From the NCBI GenBank assembly GCA_936450465.1, contig OW388289.1, positions 66,648,420-66,712,419 of the forward strand: a stretch of 64,000 nucleotides of DNA, read 5' to 3'. A program made the position numbers and the translations under genes. Positions 45,640 to 58,283 of this stretch are shown here, in pieces (the stretch's first letter is position 1; each line of letters begins with the position of its first letter). Origin of the DNA: Gibbula magus (taxonomy: Eukaryota; Mollusca; Gastropoda; Trochida; Trochidae). A model generated the notes under the pieces. That model was given only the letters and a program-made list of their open reading frames with translations. It was not told the DNA's origin and ran no database searches.

Positions 45640-46855
45640 ACTAAAGCCTCTTTCACATGGACACAAGTTACTTACATAAGCATTTTACTTACATGAGTAA
45701 ATATACTCACATAAGTAAAAAGTACATGTAGTTTTACGTCATGTTCACATGTTGTTATCACCCGGTATAAGTAAACATAAAATCGTGATTAGAATAACAG
45801 AAGTTTCATCATTTGAGACAATGTCATTGTTAAAGCTGCTCATATCATAGGGTATGTCGTATTTTTGACACCATTTGTATGAGAACTTTTGCATGACTAG
45901 AGAGACATTTACGTTATTTGTGTCAATTTAATATTGATGTAACTACCCTCAGCGATATCTTATTATGTCTTAAATAACCATTGATTATATTGATAGAAAT
46001 GCAGGACAAATTCCGAATAATATTTGTCATTGAAAGATAATAAGTTAATTAATTAGTTGATTAACGTGTTTCAAGTCTAAAACTATATTGTCAAGCGCAA
46101 ATCGTTGTGGTCGATTCTCACACAGTAAACAATCAAACAAAAGAGAAACAAGTTGATGAGTAGTCCTATTCATGGAAACTGAATTTTGGGGTTATGTAGT
46201 TCCTAATGAACTGAAATAGCTGTTTTTGCCACCGAGATATTTTTCTTGAAGCATATGATTATATGTGTGCCATAGGTTGCTTGTATAATCTCAATAAAAT
46301 ACAATTTAACAGACAAAAGGCCAATATTTTGTATATTTACAAGACGTTAAAATGACCCTGAACACTTGTTATTGTGTTCAATGTTATGCATCACATTCAG
46401 TGATTCACGCTAGTCCATGGTACGTGTGTTCGAAAGTGAATTTCATCGGATTGTCCTTGTATGAAAATAATTCTTTTTGACCGCCATGACGTAGATAACA
46501 GTTAACTCTAGCAATTGGTATTAGTTGTGTGTTTCGAAAAAATAAATTGGTATTATATAAACATAACGTACGTACATGTAATAGCTCCCTAACGTCTGGG
46601 TAAATATTCTCACTTACGCAATAAATACTGTTCACATGACCACAATTTTTCCAGGAGTATTTATACTTTTGAGTAAATATACTTTTACTAGACCTCTAGG
46701 TCTATACTAGAGTATACTTTTACTTAGGTATATTTAATCTAGGAGTATATTTACTTATGTTAGTAAATGCGTTCACATGCCACCCTAAGTAAAGTTACTT
46801 ACATGTGTATGTTTACTCACATAAGCAAATGTGTCCATGTAAAAAGGGCTTTAGT
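45640..46855. mobile_element. Non-autonomous TIR element, 1.2 kb, rich in AGTAAA motifs
   Basis: Ends ACTAAAGCCTCTTTCACATG and, reversed, ACTAAAGCCCTTTTTACATG; 23 of the first 26 bases agree. Beyond the TIRs both sides carry many TTACTTACATAAG and GAGTAAATATACTC words. No transposase frame. It interrupts duplication copy B. Target duplication uncertain, so I do not name a superfamily. Confidence 0.75.
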
Positions 46856-46880
46856 GTTTTTGATACAGATATTCTTTTAC

Positions 46881-47150
46881 TCATGAGCAGTTTCTGCAAT
46901 TTAAGTATGTTTTCGACTTTTTGACAAACAAATGTGGTATGTAAAAACTTCTTTGTTCAGCAAAGTATGAACAAATGGAAATATAATGGAATTCATCTGC
47001 AACATCATCAGTTAAACACAACTTACATTTTCTTTCAGATATAGGTATATTATTCCATCTTCCCAATTGGCAAATAGTGGCATGATGTACGAAATAGAAG
47101 TAATGAGATTGCTTGACATTGGGGTAGGGACGTTAAATAATTTTCAGGTT
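46881..47150 (-). pseudogene. LINE ORF2 C-terminal remnant
   Basis: Minus strand. One frame gives LLFRTSCHYLPIG, then shifts to GRWNNIPISERKCKLC and VADEFHYISICSYF. It is the same zinc-binding C-terminal domain as 13475-14237 (RTSNH ... GRW ... CPLC ... DEMHYIFKC), with one frameshift. Both edges lost. Confidence 0.7.
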
Positions 47151-48120
47151 CAAATTGAGGTTTCAGAACAGAATAAACTACACCCTTTTTTTGGAATGTT
47201 CTACTTCAAACCTCCAGATGTGTTTAGCATTATCAGTTAAAAGAGAATGAGTATGTTTCGGCCAGTGCAATGCAAATATAGTTATGATATGAATTGTACA
47301 TAATAATAACCATATGTAAACTTTGTGTTTGGGTCAAGCAACATGATTAACCGGGATAAACGTCTTCATCATATGCTACAAACCCCTCGATACATTGAAA
47401 TCATGCATCAACAATGTATTGGTTTTACAATATCTTTGAATCTGTATCCAATCCCAAAGCAGCCTAACCAGCTGAAACCAGATAATCAATCAATCATGCT
47501 CTCATCGTCTCTTAACGTGAGTGTCTTTTAGCGTTCTGCTCCTTCGTTAATTCGTTAATGTGTCAACTCCATATGGGCCTCTCAACATTCTATTTTACCT
47601 GGATTAATTTTAAAAGTCTCAACTTAGGTGAAAAGTGATACAATAAGATTTGCTGTCACGTTTCAGATAATTAACTTCTTGTAATACAAGCTTTCACTTG
47701 AGTTTCTCTTCATTGTAGGTTCAAACGTGTTAACATGAATACATGAACAGGTCTGAAACAGGTATATATTCTGTTAACGCTTGTTCATTCCTAATCTGAT
47801 TGGAGGTAGGTTTTTCTGTTTGGCTACACTCAACGTTCACCTTTCATAAAGTGCACCAGCCGGTCGCGACAGCCTTCCATCAAAGACAAAATTGTGACCA
47901 CTTCACGTAATGTGATTGTTGAGTCCTCTAACTTGAGGTGATTATGTTCACATTACCAACTGTAATGTGCTGGAATGTTCTTCAATGTGTCAATCCCATA
48001 TGGACATTTCCACATTTAGATAGAGTACCAACTCTTAGGGGGTCAAGATTCACCGTGCTTAGAAATAGGTGAAATCATTAGATCTACTTTTGGCGATGAT
48101 TCTACTGTAATTAAAGCTCT

Positions 48121-49645
48121 TAAATCCTCATCACATCGGAGGGCAGTTCAGAGACAAACCTTATAAAAGGATACAGAATAATACCCATATACCCTCCGGT
48201 GAGGTTTCTGTTCAGGAAGGATATTATACTGAAACATTGTTTTAATGTGAAACATAAAATGAGTATAACATAAAAGGGTTTTGTGTAAATCATATCCTAG
48301 GTTAAATATGAATTGATTACGAGTCTCAATACGACGATGTTTTGGGGCACTTTACAAAATAAATTTACTTCATTTATGAATTTATTTAGATTGTGTGTAT
48401 CCTTGTTACAATATTATTTGATATATATATCACGAATAAAAGAAGAGTTTCATGTTATTCCGTTCTTCAAGGTGACGTGACCAAGGACATACATTCTGCT
48501 AACCAGACGTTAATTATCATTACACGACATTGCACAAATTAGGAAAGTATTATTTTCTCACTTCCATTAAACCACTTGCCTAATCTCCGCCATAACTGGG
48601 TGACTTTTAACTGACACACTCAACTCAATAATACTTCCTTATAGCTACATGTATTTGATGTAACAGACAAACGATCACAGCTACTATTCTTCAATGCGAT
48701 TATTGCATTTGATAGTGAAACATGAGTAAAAACACATGTAAAGCATAACGTTACATAAAAACAATTCAAGACTGTTTAAATAAAAAAACTTCATAAAGGT
48801 TAAACAAGAGAGGCTTGGTTAAGTATCCGAATTCATCTCAATTATGGAAAGTGTTTTTTTTGCCTTGATTAAGTACCAAAATTGTGTATAGTACATATTG
48901 TGCGAATAAGTATGATCACAATTTTTTAAACAGTTTTCAACTCCATTGCTTGAAGTTTAATCAAAACTACCCTGCACCCACAGGCGTCTGAGAGACCTAT
49001 AGCTCAGTGACGTTCATGGTCATACATGAACTGGCATTAGCATTCTCCTACTAAGATTGAGTATGTACTGTACTTGACGAAAGTACTGGGATATTCTAAT
49101 GAAACGTAATGATGCCGTGTGGGTATTTTCACAACGTTACATAATCTTACACAGTTCAGATTGCCGACCCATCACACCTTTCGTTACGTCAGCGGCAATA
49201 TCGCTGTGTATGATCTCTTCAAAGTCCTATGTATACAAAAGGTCTCTGTAATTCTTCAAACAACGCAACGACCTCATGATTCCATTAAATACGGTGTTCA
49301 CGTAGACATACAGTTAGTATGTCAAAGTGAGGACAGGCAATTGGTTTGTTTAATAGGGTTTTGATAAAAAAAAAAGGTATTACATGATGAATTAGGGCAT
49401 CAATACATTGTAAAGGTACCATTAAGAGCTATTAGTTGAACAAAATTTTCCAATCTACATGTAGTTTATAAGAACAAATCTTTGAGCACTGTAAATTATT
49501 ATGAGCGTTGTGAGACAACAAACCGTTTACACGGCTATTCCCAATGTTATTGCACTGAATTAGGTATGTATGCTTGTTGGCGGAGGGAAGTATGGTATGG
49601 TGTAATATTACTGTAATGATGTGGTACGGTGGTAAACAGATTTAT
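48121..49645. other. AT-rich intergenic with a degenerate duplicate
   Basis: 48520-48600 resembles 51825-51890 (ACAAATTAGGAA, TTCTCACTTC, AAATCACTTG-like). No supported gene; an 81-codon frame at 49119 has no features. Confidence 0.45.
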
Positions 49646-49659
49646 TCATATCACGTGAG

Positions 49660-49709
49660 TGAGTTATTGTTTAACGCCGCTTCGGCAGTATTGCAGCCAT
49701 TAGCGGCGA
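49660..49709 (-). mobile_element. Mini-retroposon 1, 50 bp: LINE 3' hairpin only
   Basis: The insert GAGTTATTGTTTAACGCCGC ... CCATTAGCGGCGA is the reverse complement of the final part of the full-length LINE, ending at the foot of the hairpin. TCATATCACGTGAG flanks it exactly on both sides (49646-49659 and 49710-49723). A 14-bp duplication around a 50-bp insert shows retrotransposition of an extremely short template or product. Confidence 0.9.
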
Positions 49710-49744
49710 TCATATCACGTGAGCCCATTCCATTAATTGGTATA

Positions 49745-50569
49745 CCGTATTCATCCTAATAAACGCCCTCTCCTGATAAACGCCCCCCAAAGCCATTTTT
49801 GACTCGCGGAAAATGACACCTAATAAACGCCCCCCTTTTGTATCGACTTACTTTACTGATGTTTCACTGAAGAAGTGTTTTCAATCTTCATGTCCAGTAA
49901 AGTGAAATGTACATGGTTTTTCCAGTCAACCGGCGACTGTCGAATTTCTGTCACGATCAGTCACTACACATTCTATGCGACCGCCATGTTTTAAGAAACC
50001 GGAACATTTCTTGCTCAACTCTCTTGGAAGATGTCACACAACTACAGATGACGCTTGCACACTGACCACGAATTTGTCGTGAACGTTATTTTGTTCACGT
50101 GTAGTTGTCAATGTGATTTAAATAAAGAATATCATGACCCGGAAATAGTGTTTACATAATCGTTCTGCACCATTTGCTTATCAGCTGATTGTGTTTATGA
50201 TGCCGTTCATCGGTGGTTATATTTAGATTACTAGCACACTAACATTTCATTGGATAAGAGTAATGACGCGACAAGATGGCGGATTCAATAACTCGACGTA
50301 TCTTCGTGAGTTTTAATTAGTTTCAATTTCCATTGCAAATTGTGTATCAGTACCGGTTGGAATTTGATACATTTTACATTTTACATTTATTTAAAACACT
50401 TATTTGATTAAGACTCTGAAATAAAATCGATGTTTCTTTTTCTTTTGGACATCACCCGACATTTTTTTTAATAAACGCCCCCTTCTTACGAATTTTTAAA
50501 GTAATTTTTATAAACGCCCCCTTTTTCCAATTTTTCATACGCCCAGGGCTTCTATTACGGCGAATACGG
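49745..50569. mobile_element. Non-autonomous TA-target element, 825 bp
   Basis: Ends CCGTATTCATCCTAATAAAC and, reversed, CCGTATTCGCCGTAATAGAA; 19 of the first 24 bases agree. TA is on each side (49743-49744 and 50570-50571), as for the Tc1/mariner/pogo superfamily. ATAAACGCCCCC-like words occur several times near both ends in direct orientation. No transposase frame. Contains AATAAA and GATGGCGGATT but no gene. Confidence 0.8.
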
Positions 50570-50571
50570 TA

Positions 50572-52021
50572 GATGTATTTAAATCAAATCAAATGTTTTA
50601 CGAAACTTAGCGCATTATAGTTTTACTGACAACTCTTGGACCAATAACGACGATTACGTTACACTATGTTGGTATTACTGTATAAACAAATACTAAATAG
50701 CAATTGCTTTCCGTGGATCTGATTCGCTGAACACTGTCACAGGGATTCAGTTCATACCTTCATACCACATTTAGTCACACCCCCATGACGTGAGGTTAAT
50801 GGCTCGTTGCGTTGTGGATTGTCATTGGATGATGAACGCGACGTAGCCGGGGCTAATAATCCAATGACGTTTTGATTTGACATATTGTCTCTTCATACGT
50901 GTAAATAGTACAGCTCTAATTGTTACGAATTTGTCTAATTAGAGTATTGAAACCTTTTAAAAAAATGGGGTACGAGTATATTTATTTAAAAGAATTGACT
51001 TCAAAATTGATTAAGTTCATGGAGGTAAGCACTTACAAAACGCTGTGCAAACTTAGCGTAAATTACACAGTTTGCAGTTTGAGGACGTCAATATTTGATC
51101 GCATAATAAAGTTTATGTATGGACTATCGGTCAACTTCATCTTGAGATTTCCATTTTTGTTAGAATATCACTTGTTAAAAAGGGGTGGGGGGGATCTCGG
51201 GTGCTAATAAAGTTTAACCTTCACATTTAAGGCATCTAATCCAAGTGTTTACATCGAACGTTTAAAGTAGAGAGAAATGCCTGTACGTCAAAACCCGTTT
51301 GGAATATATCAATGCAGTTAATTAAGGAAATAACATAACATGAAAAGACACTTACGATTGACATCAATATATGTTTCCGATGTTTCAGGGGGGAACCATA
51401 TTTCCATAAAACATACGTTCCCTACTTAGTAACATGTTGATCCTCAAAGTATCATTTACAGCAGAATGTTTTACAAAACAATCAGTATATCATTTAGAAG
51501 CTTTACTAAAGGAAACCTAGACGTGCCGATACTGACAGTTTTAATGCTCATAATAATTCAATAAAATCATTTGTTCCACAATTTCTACGTACGGACGTTC
51601 ATTTCAACATCATTCATTATAATGTCATTTTATGTTATATGTGACATTCTATGTACTCGAAAAACATTTGACTCGGTCATTCATGATATTCATGAGCAAT
51701 CAGTTATCAGATTGTAAGATGAAACTTGGAAAATAATTCAATGTTAGACAAGAAAACTTTCTTTATGCATTGATGGCATGACATGTCTACCATTCTGGAC
51801 AAACCAGGAATAATTTACAGTAAAAGGACATTTTACAAATTAGGAAGGTGTAACGTTTCTCACTTCAGTTAAATCACTTGTCTACTCTGTCGGAGTAACG
51901 AGTTCCTTTTGAAGAGAACAGACACGCAACGAATAATGATATTTACAGCTATGTCTTTGAGAGAGAAAGGGAAGATGAACACTCATTTTACTGTGATAAT
52001 GGGTACAGTGTCAATGTCATG
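50572..52021. other. AT-rich intergenic, no gene
   Basis: 51780-51960 is weakly similar to 48490-48690. The 95-codon frame at 50920-51207 has no recognisable domain. Confidence 0.4.
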
Positions 52022-52032
52022 AGTTTAATGGG

Positions 52033-52349
52033 TGAGTGAGTGAGTGAGTTGGGGCTTAACGCCGCTTTCAAGAGTATTTCACTTATATCGCGGCTGCTAG
52101 TAGTATGGCAGGGAGAAAGCCCGCAACGCCATGTGGCTATGCACTGCGGTGAAACATGCGAGCATCGGCTGGAACTAGCGAACCATGGGAGGTATTACGC
52201 TGAAATTCAGTGCAGCATTGCACCCAAACCTTACTGTGTGTAGAACAGTTCTCTACTGCAGACGAAGTTGCCGTGCCCCTGACGGGATTCGAACCCCGGA
52301 CCTCTAGATCCGAAACCGAACGCGCTAACCACTGCGCTATCCCGCCCCG
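52033..52349 (-). mobile_element. tRNA-derived SINE, copy 4
   Basis: Reverse orientation. Head GGGGCGGGATAGCGCAGTGG and box B GGTTCGAATCCC on the minus strand; the tail gives TGAGTGAGTGAGTGAG on the plus strand. AGTTTAATGGG at 52022-52032 and AGCTTAATGGG at 52350-52360 are the target duplication with one mismatch. Confidence 0.9.
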
Positions 52350-52360
52350 AGCTTAATGGG

Positions 52361-53150
52361 TATATTTGCTTGAAATTGAGTTATGTTTTTCTCTTCATGA
52401 GTTTTTGAAGAAATATTCTTCATAGAATATACCCCATAAACAAAATGGTTAAATAACAAAAATAATGTTGGATTAAGTCCAGGTAACTATACATCTTTAT
52501 TTGATACAGTTCTGAAGTTGATTTGTTAAGCTATACATGTAGAACATATTTCAAGAAACCGGTATCAAGTCCGAACCTTAGCGTGGAACGCGAAAATCGC
52601 TGTTTTTAAATAAAACGATTCAAATAACTGTAACTCGGTGTTTACTGTTCTGTAAAGAGCAATGGTTTATGAATTCATTTAAGCAATAATTCGTTTCAAG
52701 TTAGTTACCGTATTTATTGCCGAACTGTACGATCAAAACCGCAAAATTGCATCATATTATGTTTTTTTTTCGAAATTGCTGAAAATCTATTATTACAAGA
52801 CGAACCGATGGGTAATGTTGTCTCTTACATATTTGAAACGATTGTCAATATATTGAGGGTATCGGTCTTGGGTTATCTCGGTCCCCATATGAAGTCAAAA
52901 ATTAAAAAAATCCAGCTTCGTCATCCTCTATGTTGGACCAGATATCAGCTCAGAAGTTCCATGAACATCGGTTAAGGTGTTACCTCAGAACGCACGAAAC
53001 AAAGTAGACAAAAATAAGAAAACTTAGGAAATAATAAGGATAAGAACAATGGGGTTTACAATAATAGGGGTTCATCACACGTTTCCTCTTGATTATGAAC
53101 ATTCCAGGATTCCTAAGGTTAACAGTGTTACCAGTTAAAATAAGGCATAT
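52361..53150. other. Intergenic, nothing recognised
   Basis: AT-rich, no gene or repeat supported. Confidence 0.4.
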
Positions 53151-53159
53151 TCGCAAAAG

Positions 53160-53480
53160 CATGCTTATGTTGTGACCTCCCTGAGACCTTGATCTTGACA
53201 GATCTTCAAGTTATAGTGTATACAAGGACCATGACCATGACCATATCCATTGACCTTGACCTTTGACCTTCACAGTCACAAAATCAATGATAAAATTTCA
53301 TTCTATATAACAACTATGTCATTATTCAAAGTGTCCATAATTTATTAAGTCATATTCGAAAGTGTATGCTTAAACTGGTGAACTTGACCATATCTCATGA
53401 CCTTAATATTTCAAGGTCACACAATCAATTTTAACTTTTCATTGTGTATAACAATCATGTTATTATTTTAAGTGATCATA
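53160..53480. repeat. Two degenerate units of about 150 bp with TGACCTTGACC
   Basis: Unit 1 includes TGACCTTGACCTTTGACCTT (53251-53270), CACAAAATCAATGA and AACTATGTCATTATT. Unit 2 includes AACTTGACCATATCTCATGA, CACACAATCAATTT and AATCATGTTATTATT. At 53251-53269 three TGACCT hexamers lie in direct repeat with spacings 0 and 1, a nuclear-receptor DR1-like layout on the minus strand. No gene is near, so function is unproven. Confidence 0.6.
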
Positions 53481-53499
53481 CGTAGTTAAAATAATAACT

Positions 53500-54027
53500 A
53501 AAATAATAATAACTATTTATACCAAAAAGGAGCCTTATAGCACAGAAATGTTTCAAGTTAACGTGTTTACAAGGATCATTTTAGTGATTTCAGAACTCGT
53601 GACCTTAAAGAGCCACCAAGGATATTAGTGTTTCAAATAATAATTAAAAAAATGGAAACAAAACTTACAACGTCAATCGTCAGAGAAATATTTTATCTCC
53701 AACATGACATGTGATAAATAATTTTCATATCACGACAATGTAATGAAATTTGGTTTCAAAATGAAGTAATCCTTCAAGTAGCGCGCGCTTAGGGTATCTG
53801 ACGTCATATAAACAGAATCCCCTTTATTACGTAAAACCTAATACACAACAGCATGCTCTTCCGAAGCGTGAAGGCTCGTCTCCAGCGCAATTCGCCATAA
53901 CAACCCATGTGCTGCACGTGCTTATCTTTCAAGTTACCTTGTCACACATTACTGAATGTGACGATTGCTTTATAAACAATGTTTCTAAATGTCCTGAGAA
54001 TATACAAATTATGGCCTATTTAATGTA
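53500..54027. other. Intergenic, nothing recognised
   Basis: No gene. A short GC spot TAGCGCGCGCTTAGGG at about 53778. Confidence 0.4.
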
Positions 54028-54039
54028 CTTCTTATTGAG

Positions 54040-54098
54040 TGAGTGAGTGAGTTATTGTTTAACGCCGCTTCAGCAGTATTGCAGCCATTAGCGGCGAT
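54040..54098 (-). mobile_element. Mini-retroposon 2, 59 bp
   Basis: Three TGAG repeats, TTATTGTTTAACGCCGC, then to AGCGGCGAT. CTTCTTATTGAG is duplicated at 54028-54039 and 54099-54110. The body differs from copies 1 and 3 at CAGCAG for CGGCAG. It ends at the same hairpin base as the others plus one extra T. Confidence 0.9.
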
Positions 54099-54110
54099 CT
54101 TCTTATTGAG

Positions 54111-54783
54111 ATAAGACCAGCAAATAATGACAATTCTTTCGTGTCTTTGTATACAGTGTGTGAGTTAGACCACAATGCTTTGCGCTTAAAAATAATACAC
54201 TGGATCTATATTTAGACCGGAAAAGACCTTTTCTAATTAGTGCAATTTCTCGGCTTAATTTGGGTAGAACAAATATGAGAGATACATTTTTGTCAATTTT
54301 CCTATATGTTCATCAACATCCTTGATGGCTCATTAACCTTTGATCTTGAATGTGAACACGTCCAAATATTCCCCAGTTCTTAAAACCTTATTGAAAACAA
54401 GTACTATCCAAAACAAAACGCGGCCGCGGCCACGGCGGCGGGAAACAGCAGCCCTGACTTCGTGACAATGACAATTGTCACATACACTAATGAAAATTCA
54501 GGACAACATATTACAAGAACGAGATTCACGTGGATTGCTATGGCAACTTGTGAAATTGACACGCCTACATCTGTGTGTTACTGTGTAGCACGTGGTAAAT
54601 GTGATTGAATCCATGGGCATATTGACTTTTTTAATTTGGCACAGTTAATGTAGATCACTATTACGTTATTTATTTGAAATTTCATTACACTTTTGCAGGT
54701 TTTAAAATATACTTCAGTGTTTCAAGACGTTAAGCTGGAATTTCTATATAGTTTTGTTGACTTTATATGTGTCATTGAGTAAT
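54111..54783. other. Intergenic with a small GC-rich spot
   Basis: 54419-54443 reads GCGGCCGCGGCCACGGCGGC, a sharp GC island in AT-rich surroundings. No gene seen. Confidence 0.45.
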
Positions 54784-54797
54784 GTCTCTTGATTAAG

Positions 54798-54859
54798 TGA
54801 GTGAGTGAGTGAGTTATTGTTTAACGCCGCTTCGGCAGTATTGCAACCATTAGCGGCGA
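54798..54859 (-). mobile_element. Mini-retroposon 3, 62 bp
   Basis: Four TGAG repeats, then the LINE 3' hairpin, ending AGCGGCGA. GTCTCTTGATTAAG (54784-54797) and GTCTCTCGATTAAG (54860-54873) are the target duplication with one mismatch. One body difference (GCAACC for GCAGCC). Confidence 0.9.
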
Positions 54860-54873
54860 GTCTCTCGATTAAG

Positions 54874-57800
54874 AGCTCCCTAAATAGTAAAACAATAACC
54901 TTTTACCTTCTTTATGTGATATATAGGCAATTAACCAATCCCAAAAATTTAATCATGTACGCACATGTCTATTAGGATGCGTTTCGCTAACTCTTACATA
55001 AATAATAAATTTGTAAAGAAAATGTACATGCATGACTGATAGATCTCTTTGAGTATGTATGTATGTATGAAGGAATGCTCACCTTTATGTGTACATTTAG
55101 AATAGGGCAAATACAATGTCGGTCAAAAGAAACGCCTACCAGATACATGTTTTTTTCCAGATTAGGTAAGACTTATACTGAACAGCAATATTATAGCATT
55201 GTGAAGTTGCAATTCTGCATAATATATTTAAATTTCAGATGGTGTCATGTCACAAACGAATGGCGATTGTTGAAATGAGACAACAGAATTTTGCAGTGTT
55301 TGATCAGTGCTTGATCAGAAAAAAAGCATTTGAAAGAGATTTCCACACAGCCACGAGTAACAATACAGGCACGCATTCTCATTAAAGTGGTGTTGACGTT
55401 ACAGATATACCAGGTTTCGGTGCACAAATGAATCAACCGGAAATAGCGGTCTTATTGGACGTGGTTTTCGTGAATGTTATTCCCTCGAATCAGTTTTTTT
55501 CCACAATTTCACTGCACTTCCAATCGTTGTTTAAGCATAACCCGGGGGCCACCATTAATTATATTACAGGAATTATTTTATCTTTCATTTTACGGAAAAT
55601 CAAGAAGGCGTGTATTTTCACCTTATGGAAGTTAAATACTCCGATCCTGTTCTTACAACATATGTGTCTTGAAATTTCAAAAATTTTCTTCCACCACCAA
55701 ACAATTAGCTCTCTTAAGCCGCTGTAGCAATTGGAGCCAACATGTTAATTTAATCGAAAGTTTAAATGCGCTGTAACACGTATTGGGCATATTATATATT
55801 TTTCTTCAAATTTGCAATTTATTATAAGAGTTAAAACCATTCATTACCCGAACGGTTATCCACAGGAAGAAAATAGTGCGACGTATAAAGCCACAATTAT
55901 GTGCAACTCTTCCGTGTAAGAGGTATATTTGAATGTCTCATGCGAATTTGAGAGTACGGAAAGCAAAATGTTTGACCATTCCATCTTGGTGCCAAATTTA
56001 AAAATCTACGCTGTTTAGGTATCGTTATATCAGTCAGACCACTTAAACTACATGTACCTTTGAGCGGTCATTTTATGTGAACATGTATATTCGTTTTGAA
56101 CTCTTTGTAATGATTCGGGAGTATCATTTAGCCATTGACAACACTTATTTACATGTTCATGAAAGCAGTAAGAACGACGTGCTACGTCATCGTTAACACA
56201 TCCGATTACATCAATAAATAACTTATATATGCCTGTTAGAAAAATACAAGTATTGTTTTTGATATGCTGACCATGGGAGGATTTTATGGAAGTTTTACAG
56301 TGTACAAGTTGGCATGTGATTGAAGCGCCAACCAATACCCATTAGTTGAAACGGAAATTTGGTTAATAAACTCGGTGCAATGAAGCTGAAATAGGGATAT
56401 TATATTATGGATATTTCAGAAAATATTTTTGAGGGATTATTTCTCAGTTTCAATTTTTTTTCTGGGAATCGATACAAACTAACATGGAAATTTGTTGAAC
56501 CGTGTTTTATGGAAGTAAATTTACATTAAATACAAAATAAAAACCAGCAAACCAACTTTGCAACTATGTGTTAATGGTGCACAGCTACGGTTTAGTAAAA
56601 AAAATTGTTTTATAAAAAAATATATATCTATGTCACATCTTAATCTCACGGTCGGTCATCACTCATCACCCATTTTGAATGTAAATGTCATATAACTGAA
56701 AGGAGAAAGACAAAATTAAAATTATCTTTTTAAAATAAATATAACCACAGTCACACAATGAATTACAACAATTAGTGTTTTGATAGACAAAAATAACACC
56801 TTTTAAGCTGTGCAAGTTTTGAAACCATGAGACAAATGATTGAGACAAATCCCTATCGATATATATATATATACATGTTGTTGTACACATTTCACGGTTC
56901 AAACAGTGTTAATAGGAGAATACGTTCCAAAACGATCTCTACAGAAATGAACGTTTCAATAACCACACTATACATTACTTACATAAGTACTTCCAGGGAT
57001 AAACTATTAGAATTAACTGTAAATCCTAATGGGCAGAAATAACAAATGTAGCTCTATGGTGACCGATTTGCTCAACAGTTTACTTGGTCAGCAGACCGAC
57101 ACAATCACCATCAACACTTAAGGACCCTTATCGTGAGGAATGGTCAGTTCAGATCATTAGGTTAGTGGACAGACGCAGACATAAGTTGGGTGAGGTGGTC
57201 ATTGAGCATAGTGGCTTTTGTCCACAATCGATGACCCTGTCTGCAGTATTTGAGCTTGAACCCCCTTAAATTATTTGCCTGATGGTCAGGCATAGAGAGA
57301 ACCACATTTCTTGCCAGGGGAAATGAATTATCGGTATTTTCCGTGCAACAACGTATGAAAGGATATGCGCTGTGATTGATCTAATCTACATCGATTTGTT
57401 CGGCGTTCGCGAATGATCATCACGGCAAACTTCAAACTTGTCACTCCAATGTATGATATACGGTGTATAGCGTTGTGATGATGACATTTATTAGTAGCTA
57501 ACGATTGCTTTGGTCACATCTAATCAACATATTTACTTATTGACTACGTTTTCCATACATGTGTACTTTATAGCGATTTACAAGAATTGTTGAACTAAAT
57601 GTAATTTCATTAATCTACTAGCACGAAATATCTTGTCGTGAAATTCATGTTACGAATTTATTTTAAATTTTGAAACGACGTCGACAACTGAACGGATTTC
57701 AGGTTTTCACCACATTAGCTAAGACTCTTGACATGTATACGTATAAACAATTTCAATGTCGTTGTTGCCAAATTCACCATTACCGATTGCAATGACAACG

Positions 57801-58283
57801 ATTTCACGTGAAAATTCCCAACAATTAGCTTAATTAGAATCGCATTTTCCCAATTGGAAGTTGAGAGATGTGTTCTAAATATGCCAAGGTGTTTCGGTAT
57901 TTGTTCAAGCTTTAGTGAAAGTGACTCAGAAATGTTGACATAAACTGAATTTACCCAACATCTTCAAACCCGTCTTCGAGACTGCTTAGTCAAGCGAGAT
58001 CTCCCAAAACGTTGGCACGCTTAATCATAGGTAGCACGTGCGTATTCTTACAAGAACCATACGTCTTGATTAATCTAGTCCATACATTGCACGCGCGACA
58101 TGATTTTACATGTTGTGTGTGCCAAACCACGGATGAAGCTACTTTGCGGATATTCCACAAGAAAGTGTGTCATGAAACATTGCCAAATGAGTCTTCATGT
58201 ACGCATAGATCCTTAATTAAGGACTGCTCTATACCATACTTGTGGACTTCGAACGAGAAGGGAGAAGTCATGGAAGTGAAATA
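54874..58283. other. Intergenic; includes a duplicate of 28475-28990
   Basis: 55108-55612 is the paralogue of 28475-28990. The rest holds AT-rich sequence, GATATATATATATATACA near 56858 and an isolated 61-codon frame at 57084-57269 with no family match. No gene called. Confidence 0.5.

Larger units (their letters stand above)
45290..48120 (+). repeat. Segmental duplication 2, copy B (partner 28430-30625)
   Basis: Collinear with copy A at 45345-45500 and 47290-48095, interrupted by the 45640-46855 element and the LINE remnant 46881-47150. Neither copy preserves a common open frame. Confidence 0.75.

Noticed and set aside
54419..54443. CpG-island promoter
   Set aside because: Only about 25 bp long, with no gene downstream that I can recognise.
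57084..57269. 61-codon frame as a possible exon
   Set aside because: No family match and no clear splice sites; length is within chance expectation.
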